Source: Halobacteriales archaeon QS_5_70_17
GTDB lineage: Archaea; Halobacteriota; Halobacteria; Halobacteriales; Haloarculaceae
Reading direction: 5' to 3'
Length of the DNA: 59,750 nucleotides
NCBI GenBank assembly: GCA_003021975.1
Contig: PXRR01000008.1
Span: 52,485-112,234 of the forward strand
Every line of letters starts with the position of its first letter. Position 1 is the first letter of the stretch. A program made the position numbers and the translations under genes. Shown here in pieces: positions 33,813 through 41,878 of the stretch. Below the pieces are notes generated by a model. The model saw only the letters and a list, made by a program, of their open reading frames with translations, was not told where the DNA came from and did not search any database.

Positions 33813-34292
33813 ATGACCGCAACGGTCCCCGCTTCCCACCGGGCCGCCCTGTTCGCGCTGTGCGACCGAATCCCCCACGGCTGGCCGTGGGCGGTGACGG
33901 CCAGCGCGAACCTGGCGCTGCGCGGGTTCGACGTCTCCCCCGGCGACGTGGACGTGACCGCGGACGGCGAGACCGTCTACGACGTCGCCGACCTGTTCTC
34001 GGAGGCGGTCGTCCGCCCGGTCCGGCCGCCCGCGTCCGAACCGGGCGACCGGATCCGCTCGCACTTCGGCGCCCTCGAACTGGGGGGCTCCGAGGTCGAA
34101 CTCATGGGAGAGGTCGAACACCGGATCGACGGGGAGTGGGTGCGGGATCCGCCGGTCGCGGCGACCCGCGAGTTCCTGTCCGTCGGTGACGGCGACCGCC
34201 GGGTTCCGGCGATGGGGCTGGACTACGAGGCGCGGGGCTACCGCGCCCGCGGGGAGCACGACCGCGCCGCCCGCATCGAGCGCCGCCTATGA
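33813..34292 (+). CDS. nucleotidyltransferase-like protein
   Basis: 159 aa. Resembles the archaeal nucleotidyltransferase-fold proteins found between eIF1A and rio1: WAVTASANLALRGFDVSPGDVDVTAD contains the SxN/S...D-x-D/T pattern of a nucleotidyltransferase core, with ELGGSEVELMGEVEH later. Substrate unknown. It overlaps the start of rio1 (ATGA), so it is co-translated with it. Confidence 0.75.
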   Translation: MTATVPASHRAALFALCDRIPHGWPWAVTASANLALRGFDVSPGDVDVTADGETVYDVADLFSEAVVRPVRPPASEPGDRIRSHFGALELGGSEVELMGEVEHRIDGEWVRDPPVAATREFLSVGDGDRRVPAMGLDYEARGYRARGEHDRAARIERRL

Positions 34293-35155
34293 CCCGGCGC
34301 GAGGACTACGGCCTGCTCGACCAGGAGGCGGTCGAGGGAGTCGGCGACGAGTGGGAGCAGGTCGACGTCGAGGACACGGAGGCCGACACTATCGCGCGCC
34401 AGCAGGACCGGGAGTTCCTGGAGTTCCGCAAGCGCATCAAGGACTCCGAGGGGCTCAAGGTCGAGGCGTCGGTGTTCGACGACGCCACGTTCGCCGCCAT
34501 CTACAAGCTCGTCCAGGACGGCCACATCGAGGCCTTCGGCGGTCCCGTCTCGACGGGCAAGGAGGCCGCGGTCTACACCGCGCTCGGCCCGGAGGGGACG
34601 GTCGCGGTGAAGGTCTACCGCATCTCGGCCAGCGACTTCCGGCAGATGCGGGACTACCTCGACGGGGACCCCCGGTTCGAGGGGATCGGCAGCGACAAGA
34701 AGAAGGTCGTCCTCGCGTGGACGCGCAAGGAGTTCGCCAACCTCAACCGCGCTCGCGAGGCCGGCGTCCGGGTTCCGGAACCCATCGCCGTCGAACGCAA
34801 CGTCCTCGTGATGGAGTTCGTCGGGAGCGACGAGGGCCAGCGCGGCCGCCGGCTGGCGGAGGTCCACGTCGAGAACCCGGAGACCGCCTTCGAGGTCGTC
34901 CGGGAGTACGTCCGCCGGCTCTACGACGCCGGGCTGATCCACGGGGACCTCAGCGAGTACAACCTCGTCGTTCACGACGGCCAGCTGTACGTCATCGACC
35001 TCGGGCAGGCCGTCACCGTCCACCACCCCAGCTCCCGCGAGTTCCTCGAGCGGGACTGCCGGAACGTGGCGAAGTTCTTCGCCCGGCAGGGCGTCGACAC
35101 CTCCGGGGAAGAGCTGCTGGCGTACGTCACGAGCGAGGCGGATCCCGACCGCTGA
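34289..35155 (+). CDS. rio1: RIO-type serine kinase Rio1
   Basis: 288 aa atypical protein kinase acting in maturation of the small ribosomal subunit. Visible motifs: GPVSTGKEAAVYTAL (P-loop region), VAVKVYRI (Lys), LIHGDLSEYN (catalytic loop), VIDLGQAVTVHHP (metal Asp), and the C-terminal FLERDCRNVAKFF. The standard partner order eIF1A, nucleotidyltransferase, rio1, KH protein is here interrupted by trpS and a GNAT gene. Confidence 0.93.
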   Translation: MTRREDYGLLDQEAVEGVGDEWEQVDVEDTEADTIARQQDREFLEFRKRIKDSEGLKVEASVFDDATFAAIYKLVQDGHIEAFGGPVSTGKEAAVYTALGPEGTVAVKVYRISASDFRQMRDYLDGDPRFEGIGSDKKKVVLAWTRKEFANLNRAREAGVRVPEPIAVERNVLVMEFVGSDEGQRGRRLAEVHVENPETAFEVVREYVRRLYDAGLIHGDLSEYNLVVHDGQLYVIDLGQAVTVHHPSSREFLERDCRNVAKFFARQGVDTSGEELLAYVTSEADPDR

Positions 35156-35226
35156 CGGGGCGACCTCCCGCCCGTCGGGGTCGCCCTCGTCCCGTTCCCG
35201 TTTCCCGACCCCGGCCGGCGTCGGCG

Positions 35227-35242
35227 TGCGAAATCGTTTTTG
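35227..35242 (+). promoter_or_regulatory. promoter of the trpS leader
   Basis: A BRE-like GCGAAA followed by TCGTTTTTGG, the common haloarchaeal promoter pattern. Its T-run is centred about 28 bp before the GTG of the leader peptide at 35266, so transcription is expected to begin at or next to that GTG. Confidence 0.6.
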
Positions 35243-35265
35243 GGTCGCTCTCCCTTCGTTGGCCT

Positions 35266-35349
35266 GTGACACCCCTCCGCTGGCGGTGGCACTGGCGCCC
35301 GCTTCTCCCGCCAGCGGACAGTGCCAGTTCCGCGCGCACCGCGGCCTAA
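35266..35349 (+). CDS. trpL-like: Trp-rich leader peptide of trpS
   Basis: 27-codon frame, GTG start, TAA stop at 35347-35349, lying 80 bp upstream of the tryptophanyl-tRNA synthetase gene. It begins MTPLRWRWHWRPLLPP; TGG codons are at 35281, 35287 and 35293, giving three Trp within five residues. The promoter spacing implies a leaderless mRNA, so a ribosome could load directly on the 5' end. The same codons form the left arms of the hairpins at 35276-35326. Best explained as a tryptophan-sensing attenuator peptide: scarce charged tRNA-Trp would stall the ribosome here and change RNA folding ahead of trpS. Coding is not proven; no expression data are available to me. Confidence 0.65.
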   Translation: MTPLRWRWHWRPLLPPADSASSARTAA

Positions 35350-35360
35350 CCGCGCCGCGG
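35276..35360 (+). promoter_or_regulatory. alternative RNA hairpins in the trpS leader (putative attenuator)
   Basis: Hairpin 1 pairs 35276-35286 with 35308-35318 (11 bp, perfect). Hairpin 2 pairs 35287-35292 with 35321-35326 and 35293-35297 with 35309-35313; an alternative 8-bp pairing is 35287-35294 with 35319-35326. Hairpins 1 and 2 share 35309-35313, so they exclude each other, or the 8-bp version forms a pseudoknot with hairpin 1. Hairpin 3 pairs 35339-35345 with 35354-35360 and holds the leader stop codon in its loop. The left arms of hairpins 1 and 2 contain the Trp codons. A pyrimidine-rich stretch follows (35371-35400). Confidence 0.55.
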
Positions 35361-35429
35361 CGGGCCGGCGCTCCCTTCGCTCGGTTCTCCTCGTTCGTCC
35401 GCCGACCGCTCGCGACCAGAGTTCCACGT

Positions 35430-36629
35430 ATGCCCGACGACGCCGACCCGACAGCACCGATCGACCCGACCGAGACAGACGCGGGGCCCGACTACCGACG
35501 GCTCCTCGAGCGGTTCGGCGCCGACCCGCTGACCGACGACCAGCTCGCCCGCTTTCCCTCCCCGCCCCACCCGCTGCTCCGGCGAGGGGTCTACTACGCC
35601 GGCCGGGACGTCGACCGCCTGCTGGCGGCCGCCGAGCGCGGCGACCCCGTCTCCGTCGTCACCGGGGTCGGTCCCTCGGGGCCGATGCACCTCGGCCACG
35701 CCGTCACGTTCTACTTCGCGAAGTGGCTCCAGTCGGAACTGGGCGCGCACGTCTACGTGCCGCTGTCCGACGACGAGAAGTACCTCACCCGCGGGCAGGA
35801 CCTCCGGGAGACCCGCCGACACACCCGGGAGAACCTCCGGGACCTGCTGGCGGTCGGCTTCGACCCCGAGCGCACCCGGTTCGTGGTCGACACCGCCGAC
35901 GCCGACGTGGTCTACCCGCTCGCGACGGCGCTGGCGAAGGATCTCACGCCCGCGACCGTCGAAGCGGTCTACGGCGACCCGGGAAACGTCGGAGCGGGGT
36001 TCTACCCGGCCGTCCAGGCCGCCCACCTCCTGCTCCCGCAGTTCGTCCGGGGGCCCCACGCCACGACCGTCCCCGTCGCCGTCGACCAAGACCCCCACGT
36101 CCGTGTGGCCCGGGACGTGGCCGCCAAGGAGCGGTTCCCCGCCGAGAAGCCCGGCGCGCTGCTCGCGACCTTCCTCCCCGGGCTCGCCGGCCCGGGCAAG
36201 ATGTCCAGCAGCGAGGACGTCCCCCGGATCGAACTCACCGACGACCCGGAGGCGGTCCGGGCGACGGTTCGCGAGCACGCCTACTCCGGGGGCCGAGAGA
36301 GCCTCGACGCCCACCGCGAGCACGGCGGCGACCCGGCGGTCGACGTCGCCTTCCGGTATCTCCACGCGTTCTTCGAGGCGGACGACGCGACCGTCGCTCG
36401 CCTCGCCCGGGAGTACCGCTCGGGGGAGTTGCTCACCGGCGAACTCAAGGGGTACGCCGCCGATCGGATCGGCGAGTTCCTCGCGGCCCACCAGGAGCGC
36501 CGGCCGGAGGGCGACCTCCTGACTGCCCTGGAGCCGTACCGGCTGACCGGCGCCGAGCGCGAACGAGCGCTCGGCGCAGTCGGTCTCGGACCGGGGGTGG
36601 CGGACGCTCCCGCGGGACGCGAAGAGTGA
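35430..36629 (+). CDS. trpS: tryptophanyl-tRNA synthetase
   Basis: 399 aa class I aminoacyl-tRNA synthetase of the archaeal/eukaryotic TrpRS type. The HIGH-like motif is GPSGPMHLGHAV, followed by PLSDDEKYLTRG, GAGFYPAVQAAHLLLP, PVAVDQDPHVRVARDVA, and the KMSKS-like GPGKMSSSEDV. It charges tRNA-Trp. The ATG at 35430 (MPDDADPT) is preferred; no strong Shine-Dalgarno sequence precedes it. It sits in the middle of the ribosome-biogenesis cluster and has its own promoter and Trp-rich leader. Haloarchaea often carry two trpS genes; whether this strain has another cannot be seen. Confidence 0.92.
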   Translation: MPDDADPTAPIDPTETDAGPDYRRLLERFGADPLTDDQLARFPSPPHPLLRRGVYYAGRDVDRLLAAAERGDPVSVVTGVGPSGPMHLGHAVTFYFAKWLQSELGAHVYVPLSDDEKYLTRGQDLRETRRHTRENLRDLLAVGFDPERTRFVVDTADADVVYPLATALAKDLTPATVEAVYGDPGNVGAGFYPAVQAAHLLLPQFVRGPHATTVPVAVDQDPHVRVARDVAAKERFPAEKPGALLATFLPGLAGPGKMSSSEDVPRIELTDDPEAVRATVREHAYSGGRESLDAHREHGGDPAVDVAFRYLHAFFEADDATVARLAREYRSGELLTGELKGYAADRIGEFLAAHQERRPEGDLLTALEPYRLTGAERERALGAVGLGPGVADAPAGREE

Positions 36630-36654
36630 ACCCGTCGGCGCCCCATCGCCCGGC

Positions 36655-37215
36655 GTGGCCGACGCTCCGACGGACGGGATCGCAGTCCGCGAGACGACCG
36701 CCGCCGACGTGCGGGGGGTCCGCCGGGTCGCCCGCCGGTCGTGGACCGCGGCCTACGGGGACGCCCTCGACGGAGAGACCGTCGACCGCGCGATGGCCGA
36801 GTGGTACGACCCGGAGGCGCTGCGTGATCTGATCGAGCGCGGCGACGTCGAGCACCTCGTGGCGGTCGATCCCGACGCTGCTCGCGAAGGGTACGCCACC
36901 GGGAGCGACCGCGCCGATCCGACGGAATCGGTCGTCGGCTACGCCGGCGGCGGCGTCGAGAGATCGACGGGGTCCGTCGCGGCGCTGTACGTCGCTCCCG
37001 AGCGGTGGGGCGAGGGGATCGGGACGCGACTGGTCGAGCGACTGCTCGCCGCGCTGCGCGACCGCGGGGCGGAGCGGGCCGAGGTCCGCGTGCTCGCCGC
37101 CAACGACGTCGGCCGTTCGTTCTACGAGTCGCGGAGGTTCGACGCCGTCGAAGAGCGCGGGACCGACCTCTTCGGGGAGCCGTGCACCGAGGTGACTTAC
37201 GCGCGGCCTCTGTAG
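36655..37215 (+). CDS. GNAT-family N-acetyltransferase
   Basis: 186 aa. N-terminal IAVRETTAADVRGVRRVARRSW; acetyl-CoA site AALYVAPERWGEGIGTRLVERL; then VLAANDVGRSFYESRRFDAVE. GTG start at 36655, 26 bp after trpS, so possibly in the same transcript. Substrate unknown. The intact central part is a useful comparison for the broken GNAT gene at 44644. Confidence 0.85.
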   Translation: MADAPTDGIAVRETTAADVRGVRRVARRSWTAAYGDALDGETVDRAMAEWYDPEALRDLIERGDVEHLVAVDPDAAREGYATGSDRADPTESVVGYAGGGVERSTGSVAALYVAPERWGEGIGTRLVERLLAALRDRGAERAEVRVLAANDVGRSFYESRRFDAVEERGTDLFGEPCTEVTYARPL

Positions 37216-37296
37216 CGCCGGACCCGGGCCGCGACCCTCGTGAGACCCTGACACTCCCGGCGAAGGCTTGAAACGCTACCGCCCGCTAGGCCGGAT

Positions 37297-37845
37297 ATGC
37301 AACACGTGACGATTCCGCAGGACCGCATCGGCGTCCTCATCGGCGAGGGCGGGACGACGATGCGGCGGATCGAGGACCGCGCCGAGGTCCGCCTCGACAT
37401 CGACTCCGAGACGGGGTCGGTCGCCATCGAGAAAGTCGGCGACCCCGTCCGCGGGCTGAAGGGCCCGGACATCGTCCGCGCGATCGGTCGCGGCTTCGCC
37501 CCCGACGAGGCGCTGACGCTGCTCGACGGCGACATGCGGATGTTCGAGGCGATCGATCTCGACGCCGCGACACGCAACCGCAACGACCTGCGGCGCCAGA
37601 AGGGTCGGCTCATCGGCGAGAACGGCCGCACGCGGGAGCTGATGGAGGAGCTGACGGGCGCGTCGGTCGTCATCTACGGATCGACGCTGTCGATCATCGG
37701 CGATCCCGAGGAGGTGGAGGCGGTCCGCAACGCGGCGGAGATGATCCTCGACGGCGCGCCCCACGGCGCCGTCTACTCCTACCTCGAGCGGCGCCGCTCG
37801 GAGATGGACGAGGGCGGCCTCAACTACCACGAGTTCACCGGCTGA
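37297..37845 (+). CDS. KH-domain RNA-binding protein (Dim2/Pno1-like)
   Basis: 182 aa with two KH domains: N-terminal IPQDRIGVLIGEGGTTMRRIED and central RQKGRLIGENGRTRELMEELTG (GxxG loops GEGG and GENG). This is the archaeal Dim2/Pno1 relative that binds the 3' end of 16S rRNA and works near Rio1 in small-subunit assembly (family knowledge). A TATA-like GCTTGAAACGC is about 28 bp upstream; probably leaderless. Confidence 0.9.
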   Translation: MQHVTIPQDRIGVLIGEGGTTMRRIEDRAEVRLDIDSETGSVAIEKVGDPVRGLKGPDIVRAIGRGFAPDEALTLLDGDMRMFEAIDLDAATRNRNDLRRQKGRLIGENGRTRELMEELTGASVVIYGSTLSIIGDPEEVEAVRNAAEMILDGAPHGAVYSYLERRRSEMDEGGLNYHEFTG

Positions 37846-37953
37846 CGGAGCGCACGTTTCTCCCGCCCGAGGCTGTCGCCACCGATCCTGCAGAGCCGTG
37901 AGGGCTGTTCCCAACCCGCAGGCTTTTCGCGCGGGCAGCCGTCACCCGGGGGC

Positions 37954-39237
37954 ATGGTCTGGAACGACGCCGAGACGATCGACCGCGAGCAGCGCCGCCG
38001 CCGGCAGGACCGGCGGCTCCGGGACGTCGTCGCCTCCGTCGCCGAGCGGGTGCCGTTCTACCGGGAGGCGTTCGCCGATGCCGGCGTCGATCCCGGTGAG
38101 GTCGAGGGGATCGACGACCTCGCCGGCCTCCCGTTCACCTCGAAGGAGGACCTCCGCGAGCACTACCCCGACGGGCTGTTCGCGCTCCCCCGGTCGGACC
38201 TGAACTGCCTCCACGCCTCCTCCGGGACGACCGGAACGCCCAAAGTAGTAGGGTACGCCGACCGCGACCTGGAGATCTGGCGGGAGGTGATGGCCCGATC
38301 GCTGGTCGCGGCCGGCGTCGGGCCGGAAGACACCCTCCAGAACGCCTACGGCTACGGGCTGTTCACCGGCGGCCTGGGCTTTCACTACGGTTGCCAGGAA
38401 CTCGGGGCCGCGGTGCTCCCGATCGGCGGCGGGAACACCGACCGGCAACTCCGCTTCCTCCGGGACCTCGGCAGCGAGGTACTGGCGTGTACGCCCTCCT
38501 ACGCGCTGTATCTCGCCGAGCAGGGCGAGAAGCGGGGGATCGACGTCGCCGACCTGCCGGTGTCGGCGGTCGTCTACGGGGCCGAACCCTGTACCGATCC
38601 GATGCGAGCGGCCATCGAGGAGCGTCTCGGCGCCGCCGGGTTCGACATCTACGGGCTCTCGGAGATCATCGGGCCCGGGGTCTCCGTCGAGTGCGAGGCC
38701 CGCGACGGTCTGCACGTTCACTCCGACCACTTCTACCCGGAGGTGATCGACCCCGAGACCGGCGAGGTCCTGCCGGCCGGCGAGGAAGGCGAACTCGTAG
38801 TGACGACGCTGACCAAGCGGGGGATGCCCGTGATCCGCTACCGGACCGGGGACGTGACGACGCTGTACCCGGACGCCTGCGACTGCGGCCGCACGACCGT
38901 CCGGATGGACAACGTGACCGGGCGGACCGACGACCTGCTCGTCGTCCGCGGTGCGAACCTCTACCCCAGCGAGGTCGAGGCCGCGGTGCTCGACCTCGAG
39001 GGGGTCGCTCCCCACTACCGGATCGACCTCTACCGGGAGGGCGCCCTCGACGAGTTCGAAGTCACCGTCGAGACCGCTCCCGGCGTCGACGGCGAGGCGC
39101 TCCGCGAGCAGGTCCGCGAGCGCCTCGAGGACCGCTTGGCGGTCGCCCCCGACGCCGTCTCCGTCGTCGGCCCGGGCGGCATCGAGCGCACGGAGACGGG
39201 CAAAGCCCGCCGCGTGTACGACCACCGCGAGGAGTGA
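37954..39237 (+). CDS. paaK: phenylacetate-CoA ligase family AMP-forming ligase
   Basis: 427 aa ANL-superfamily enzyme. P-loop HASSGTTGTPKVVGY, adenylate-binding IYGLSEIIGPGVSVECEA, DVTTLYPDACDCGRTTVRM and GRTDDLLVVRGANLYPSEVE, with a terminal RTETGKARRV. It activates phenylacetate or another aryl or carboxylic acid as a CoA thioester. No other phenylacetate genes are in the window, so the substrate is open. GGCTTTTCGCG about 28 bp upstream suits a leaderless start. Confidence 0.87.
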   Translation: MVWNDAETIDREQRRRRQDRRLRDVVASVAERVPFYREAFADAGVDPGEVEGIDDLAGLPFTSKEDLREHYPDGLFALPRSDLNCLHASSGTTGTPKVVGYADRDLEIWREVMARSLVAAGVGPEDTLQNAYGYGLFTGGLGFHYGCQELGAAVLPIGGGNTDRQLRFLRDLGSEVLACTPSYALYLAEQGEKRGIDVADLPVSAVVYGAEPCTDPMRAAIEERLGAAGFDIYGLSEIIGPGVSVECEARDGLHVHSDHFYPEVIDPETGEVLPAGEEGELVVTTLTKRGMPVIRYRTGDVTTLYPDACDCGRTTVRMDNVTGRTDDLLVVRGANLYPSEVEAAVLDLEGVAPHYRIDLYREGALDEFEVTVETAPGVDGEALREQVRERLEDRLAVAPDAVSVVGPGGIERTETGKARRVYDHREE

Positions 39238-39591
39238 GCCGCGCCTGCCCTCGCCGGAGCGCGCCGCCGCCCCCGGCGCGCGGAAATTCGCGCCGAAACC
39301 AAGAGTTATATATCAGTGATGCTACATCCCGGCGACGGCGCGTCGTAGTAGGCAACAGCGTCCACACGACGCATCCGGGGCGCTCGCCGTCACGCCCCTC
39401 TCCGGGAGCATCGACCGATCGCATCCTCGCGGCACGCTGTCCGTATCCGGACTGCCCAGTGGCGGATCTGCTAGCGCGGGCCACCCGCGGCGACTTCCGC
39501 GCCGCCAGCGATCCGGCATGCGGTCCGGACGACGCTCGTTCTCGTCCCGGCGTCGCGTTCCGAGCGCTCCTCGCGGCCCCGTAGCTCCGGG
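39238..39591. other. 354-bp region without a clear gene; strong orphan promoter
   Basis: Contains GAGTTATATATCAG (39303-39316), one of the best TATA boxes in the window, yet no convincing gene follows on the + strand. A 9-codon frame starts at 39319, and a hairpin GGGGCG/CGCCCC lies at 39377-39398. A longer frame reads ILAARCPYPDCPVADLLARA but has no start near the promoter. A small RNA or gene remnant is possible. Confidence 0.4.
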
Positions 39592-40728
39592 TCAGGCCGC
39601 GTTCAGTTCGTCGAGGGTCTCCTCGAGGGCCGCCAGCAGGTACCGGACGTTCTTCGGGCGCGCCGAGTACCCCATGCAGCCGATCCGGAACACTTCTCCC
39701 GAGAGGTCGCCCAGGCCGCTCGCGATCTCGAGGTCGTACTCCTCGAGGAGGTGGTCGATCACCACCTCGTCGTCGACGCCCTCGGGGACGCGCACGGTGT
39801 TGAGGCTCGGCAGCCAGTAGGCGTCGTCGGCGTAGCGCTCCAGGCCGACCTCGTCGAGTCCGTCGACGAGGGTGCCGGCGACCTCGCGGTGGCGCTCCCA
39901 GCGGTTCTCGATGCCCTCCTCGGCGGCGATCCGCAGCGCCTCGCGCAGCGCGTACACCGTCGAGATGGGCGTGGTGTGGTGGTACTGGCCGTCGCCCCAG
40001 TAGTCGTCGAGTTCCGTCAGGTCGAGATACCACGACCGGACGGGTTCCTCGCGGCCGCGGATCTTCTCGCGGGCGCGCTCGCCGACGGTCAGCGGGCTCA
40101 TGCCCGGCGGCGCAGAGAGGCACTTCTGGCCCGCGGAGTAGGCGACGTCGATCCCCCAGTCGTCGGTCCGGAGCTCCACGCCGCCGAGCGACGTGACCGC
40201 GTCGGCGACCACCACCGCGCCGTGGTCGCGGGCGGCCTCGGTCAGTGCCGGGACCTCCGGCTGGAGGACGCCCGTCGACGTCTCGGCGTGGACGAAACAG
40301 ACGACCTCGGGATCGTGATCCTCGCAGGCTCCGCGCACGTCCGCCACGTCCAGCGGCTCGCCCCACGGCGCGTCGACGCTCACCGGATCGCCGCCCGCCC
40401 GGCGGACCATCTCGGCCATCCGCCCGCCGAAGTAGCCGTTCGACGGGACGAGCGCGGTGTCACCCGGTTCGACCACGTTCGCGATGGCCGCCTCCATCGC
40501 CGCCGATCCCGTGCCGCTGATCGGGAGCGTCCACTCGCTGTCCGTCCGAAAGACGTACCGGAGCAGCTCCTGGACCTCCTCCATCACCTCGAGGAAGGAG
40601 GGGTCGAGGTGGCCGACCGTCGACCCGGTCATCGCGCGCTGCACTCGGGGGTGGACGTCGGTCGGACCCGGTCCCATCAGCGTCCGAACCGGCGGCCGTA
40701 GCTCGCCTACGTCGGGTGCGTCGGTCAT
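39592..40728 (-). CDS. class V aminotransferase (alanine-glyoxylate / serine-pyruvate type)
   Basis: 378 aa PLP enzyme. LMGPGPTDVHPRVQRAM at the N-terminus, SGTGSAAMEAAIAN, the Asp of VVVADAVTSLGG, and the PLP lysine in YSAGQKCLSAPPGMSP are typical of the AGXT/SPT group; FRIGCMGYSARPKNVRYLL is near the end. It probably transfers amino groups among glyoxylate, alanine and serine. The exact substrate pair is uncertain. Confidence 0.88.
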   Translation of the reverse strand: MTDAPDVGELRPPVRTLMGPGPTDVHPRVQRAMTGSTVGHLDPSFLEVMEEVQELLRYVFRTDSEWTLPISGTGSAAMEAAIANVVEPGDTALVPSNGYFGGRMAEMVRRAGGDPVSVDAPWGEPLDVADVRGACEDHDPEVVCFVHAETSTGVLQPEVPALTEAARDHGAVVVADAVTSLGGVELRTDDWGIDVAYSAGQKCLSAPPGMSPLTVGERAREKIRGREEPVRSWYLDLTELDDYWGDGQYHHTTPISTVYALREALRIAAEEGIENRWERHREVAGTLVDGLDEVGLERYADDAYWLPSLNTVRVPEGVDDEVVIDHLLEEYDLEIASGLGDLSGEVFRIGCMGYSARPKNVRYLLAALEETLDELNAA

Positions 40729-40949
40729 GGGTTCGTCTTCCCTTTCGAGGACAGGTCGAAAAGCACACCGGTTCGACCGATCGCGGACCGCTTCGAGGGT
40801 TCGATACGGCGACGAACGCCCGGGGGCGCACCGACCGTCGAGAGATATGCCGAACGTGCCCTCGAGGATCGGAATTCCGCTGTAACCCGAACGGTTGCTG
40901 TTGCAAGCCCAGCGGCTATCCCCGTTTCGGGAGCAGACAAAGAGGATTC

Positions 40950-41627
40950 ATGTCCGACTCTACTGACGACGAGACACAGTTCGACGAGGCGGCACTCCGG
41001 ACCGACGGCGGCGAGCAGGAGATGGAGGACGAAGAGGAGCAGGAAGCGGAAGGAGACGGAGAGGAGCAGGAAGCCGAGGGAGACGAAGAGGAGCAGGAAG
41101 CCGAGGGGGACGGAGAGGAGCAGGAGGGTGGGGACAGGCGCTCCGAGGACATGTCCCCCGAGGGCGTCGCGAGCCGCGACGAGGGGACCGACGTCGCCTT
41201 CCTCAATCTCCAGGGACTGAACCTCAACGTACTCGGCCTGGACGTCGAGCTGAGCGAACTCGTCCTCGACGTCGAGGCCGTCGAGGGCGACGGTAACCTG
41301 CTGGGGAACCTCCTGTCGTCGGTCGCCGGGCTGCTCGACGGCGGACTCGGGAGTCTACTCGACGGTCTCGGGATGGACTTCGACATCGGGGAGAAGCTCT
41401 CCTCGGTCGCCGACAGCGTGCGGAGCGCCCTCGGCGACGCCTTCGAGGACGTCCCGATGAGCGACATCCTCACCCAGGTCCTCACCGGCGTCATCTCCCA
41501 GGCGCTCGGGCTCGACAGCGTGACGGGCGACGACGAGTCCGAGGAGGGCGACGAGAGCGAAGAGGCCTCCGACGAGTCCGAGGAGTCCACAGAGGAGGAC
41601 GAGGGAAACGAGGAGAGCGAGGAGTAG
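40950..41627 (+). CDS. very acidic protein with LNL/LGL leucine-rich core, unknown
   Basis: 225 aa, first gene of a four-gene acidic operon. The N-terminal third is a tandem EEQEAEGDG repeat. The core (about residues 83-190) is hydrophobic and Leu/Gly-rich: VAFLNLQGLNLNVLGLDVEL and GNLLGNLLSSVAGLLDGGLG, a pattern I have seen in uncharacterised bacterial and archaeal proteins. The C-terminal tail is Glu/Ser/Asp-rich. No signal peptide. AAAGAGGATTC before the ATG at 40950 provides a Shine-Dalgarno-like sequence. Function unknown. Confidence 0.7.
   Translation: MSDSTDDETQFDEAALRTDGGEQEMEDEEEQEAEGDGEEQEAEGDEEEQEAEGDGEEQEGGDRRSEDMSPEGVASRDEGTDVAFLNLQGLNLNVLGLDVELSELVLDVEAVEGDGNLLGNLLSSVAGLLDGGLGSLLDGLGMDFDIGEKLSSVADSVRSALGDAFEDVPMSDILTQVLTGVISQALGLDSVTGDDESEEGDESEEASDESEESTEEDEGNEESEE
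41034..41128 (+). repeat. 27-bp tandem repeat, about 3.5 copies
   Basis: Units begin at 41034, 41061, 41088 and 41115 (the last partial), each starting GAGGAGCAGGA and encoding EEQEAEGDG. Prone to copy-number change. Confidence 0.85.
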
Positions 41628-41629
41628 GA

Positions 41630-41878
41630 ATGAGTGACCAGTCGCTCGCCAGTCGCATCGACTTCGCCCGGCTGCTCCGGGACGTCGACTTCGGGGAGGC
41701 CTTCGAGGGGACCGGCTTGGAGGGGCTCTTCGAGGGCGACGGCGGGATCGGCGAGACCGCCGGCGCTCGGCTCGGAGAGCTGCTCGGCGCGCTGATCGGG
41801 GAGGTCCTCGGTCGGACGCTCGGAACGACGCTGCTCCAGCAACTCCTCGATATCGGGGGTGACGATGGCGGAGAGTGA
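41630..41878 (+). CDS. small acidic glycine-zipper protein, unknown
   Basis: 82 aa, starting 2 bp after the previous stop and with a GAGGAGTAGG ribosome-binding region. The second half (GETAGARLGELLGALIGEVLGRTLGTTLLQQL) shows a GxxxG/small-residue spacing of a glycine-zipper amphipathic helix, often used for helix packing or oligomerisation. No known family. It overlaps the next gene. Confidence 0.65.
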   Translation: MSDQSLASRIDFARLLRDVDFGEAFEGTGLEGLFEGDGGIGETAGARLGELLGALIGEVLGRTLGTTLLQQLLDIGGDDGGE

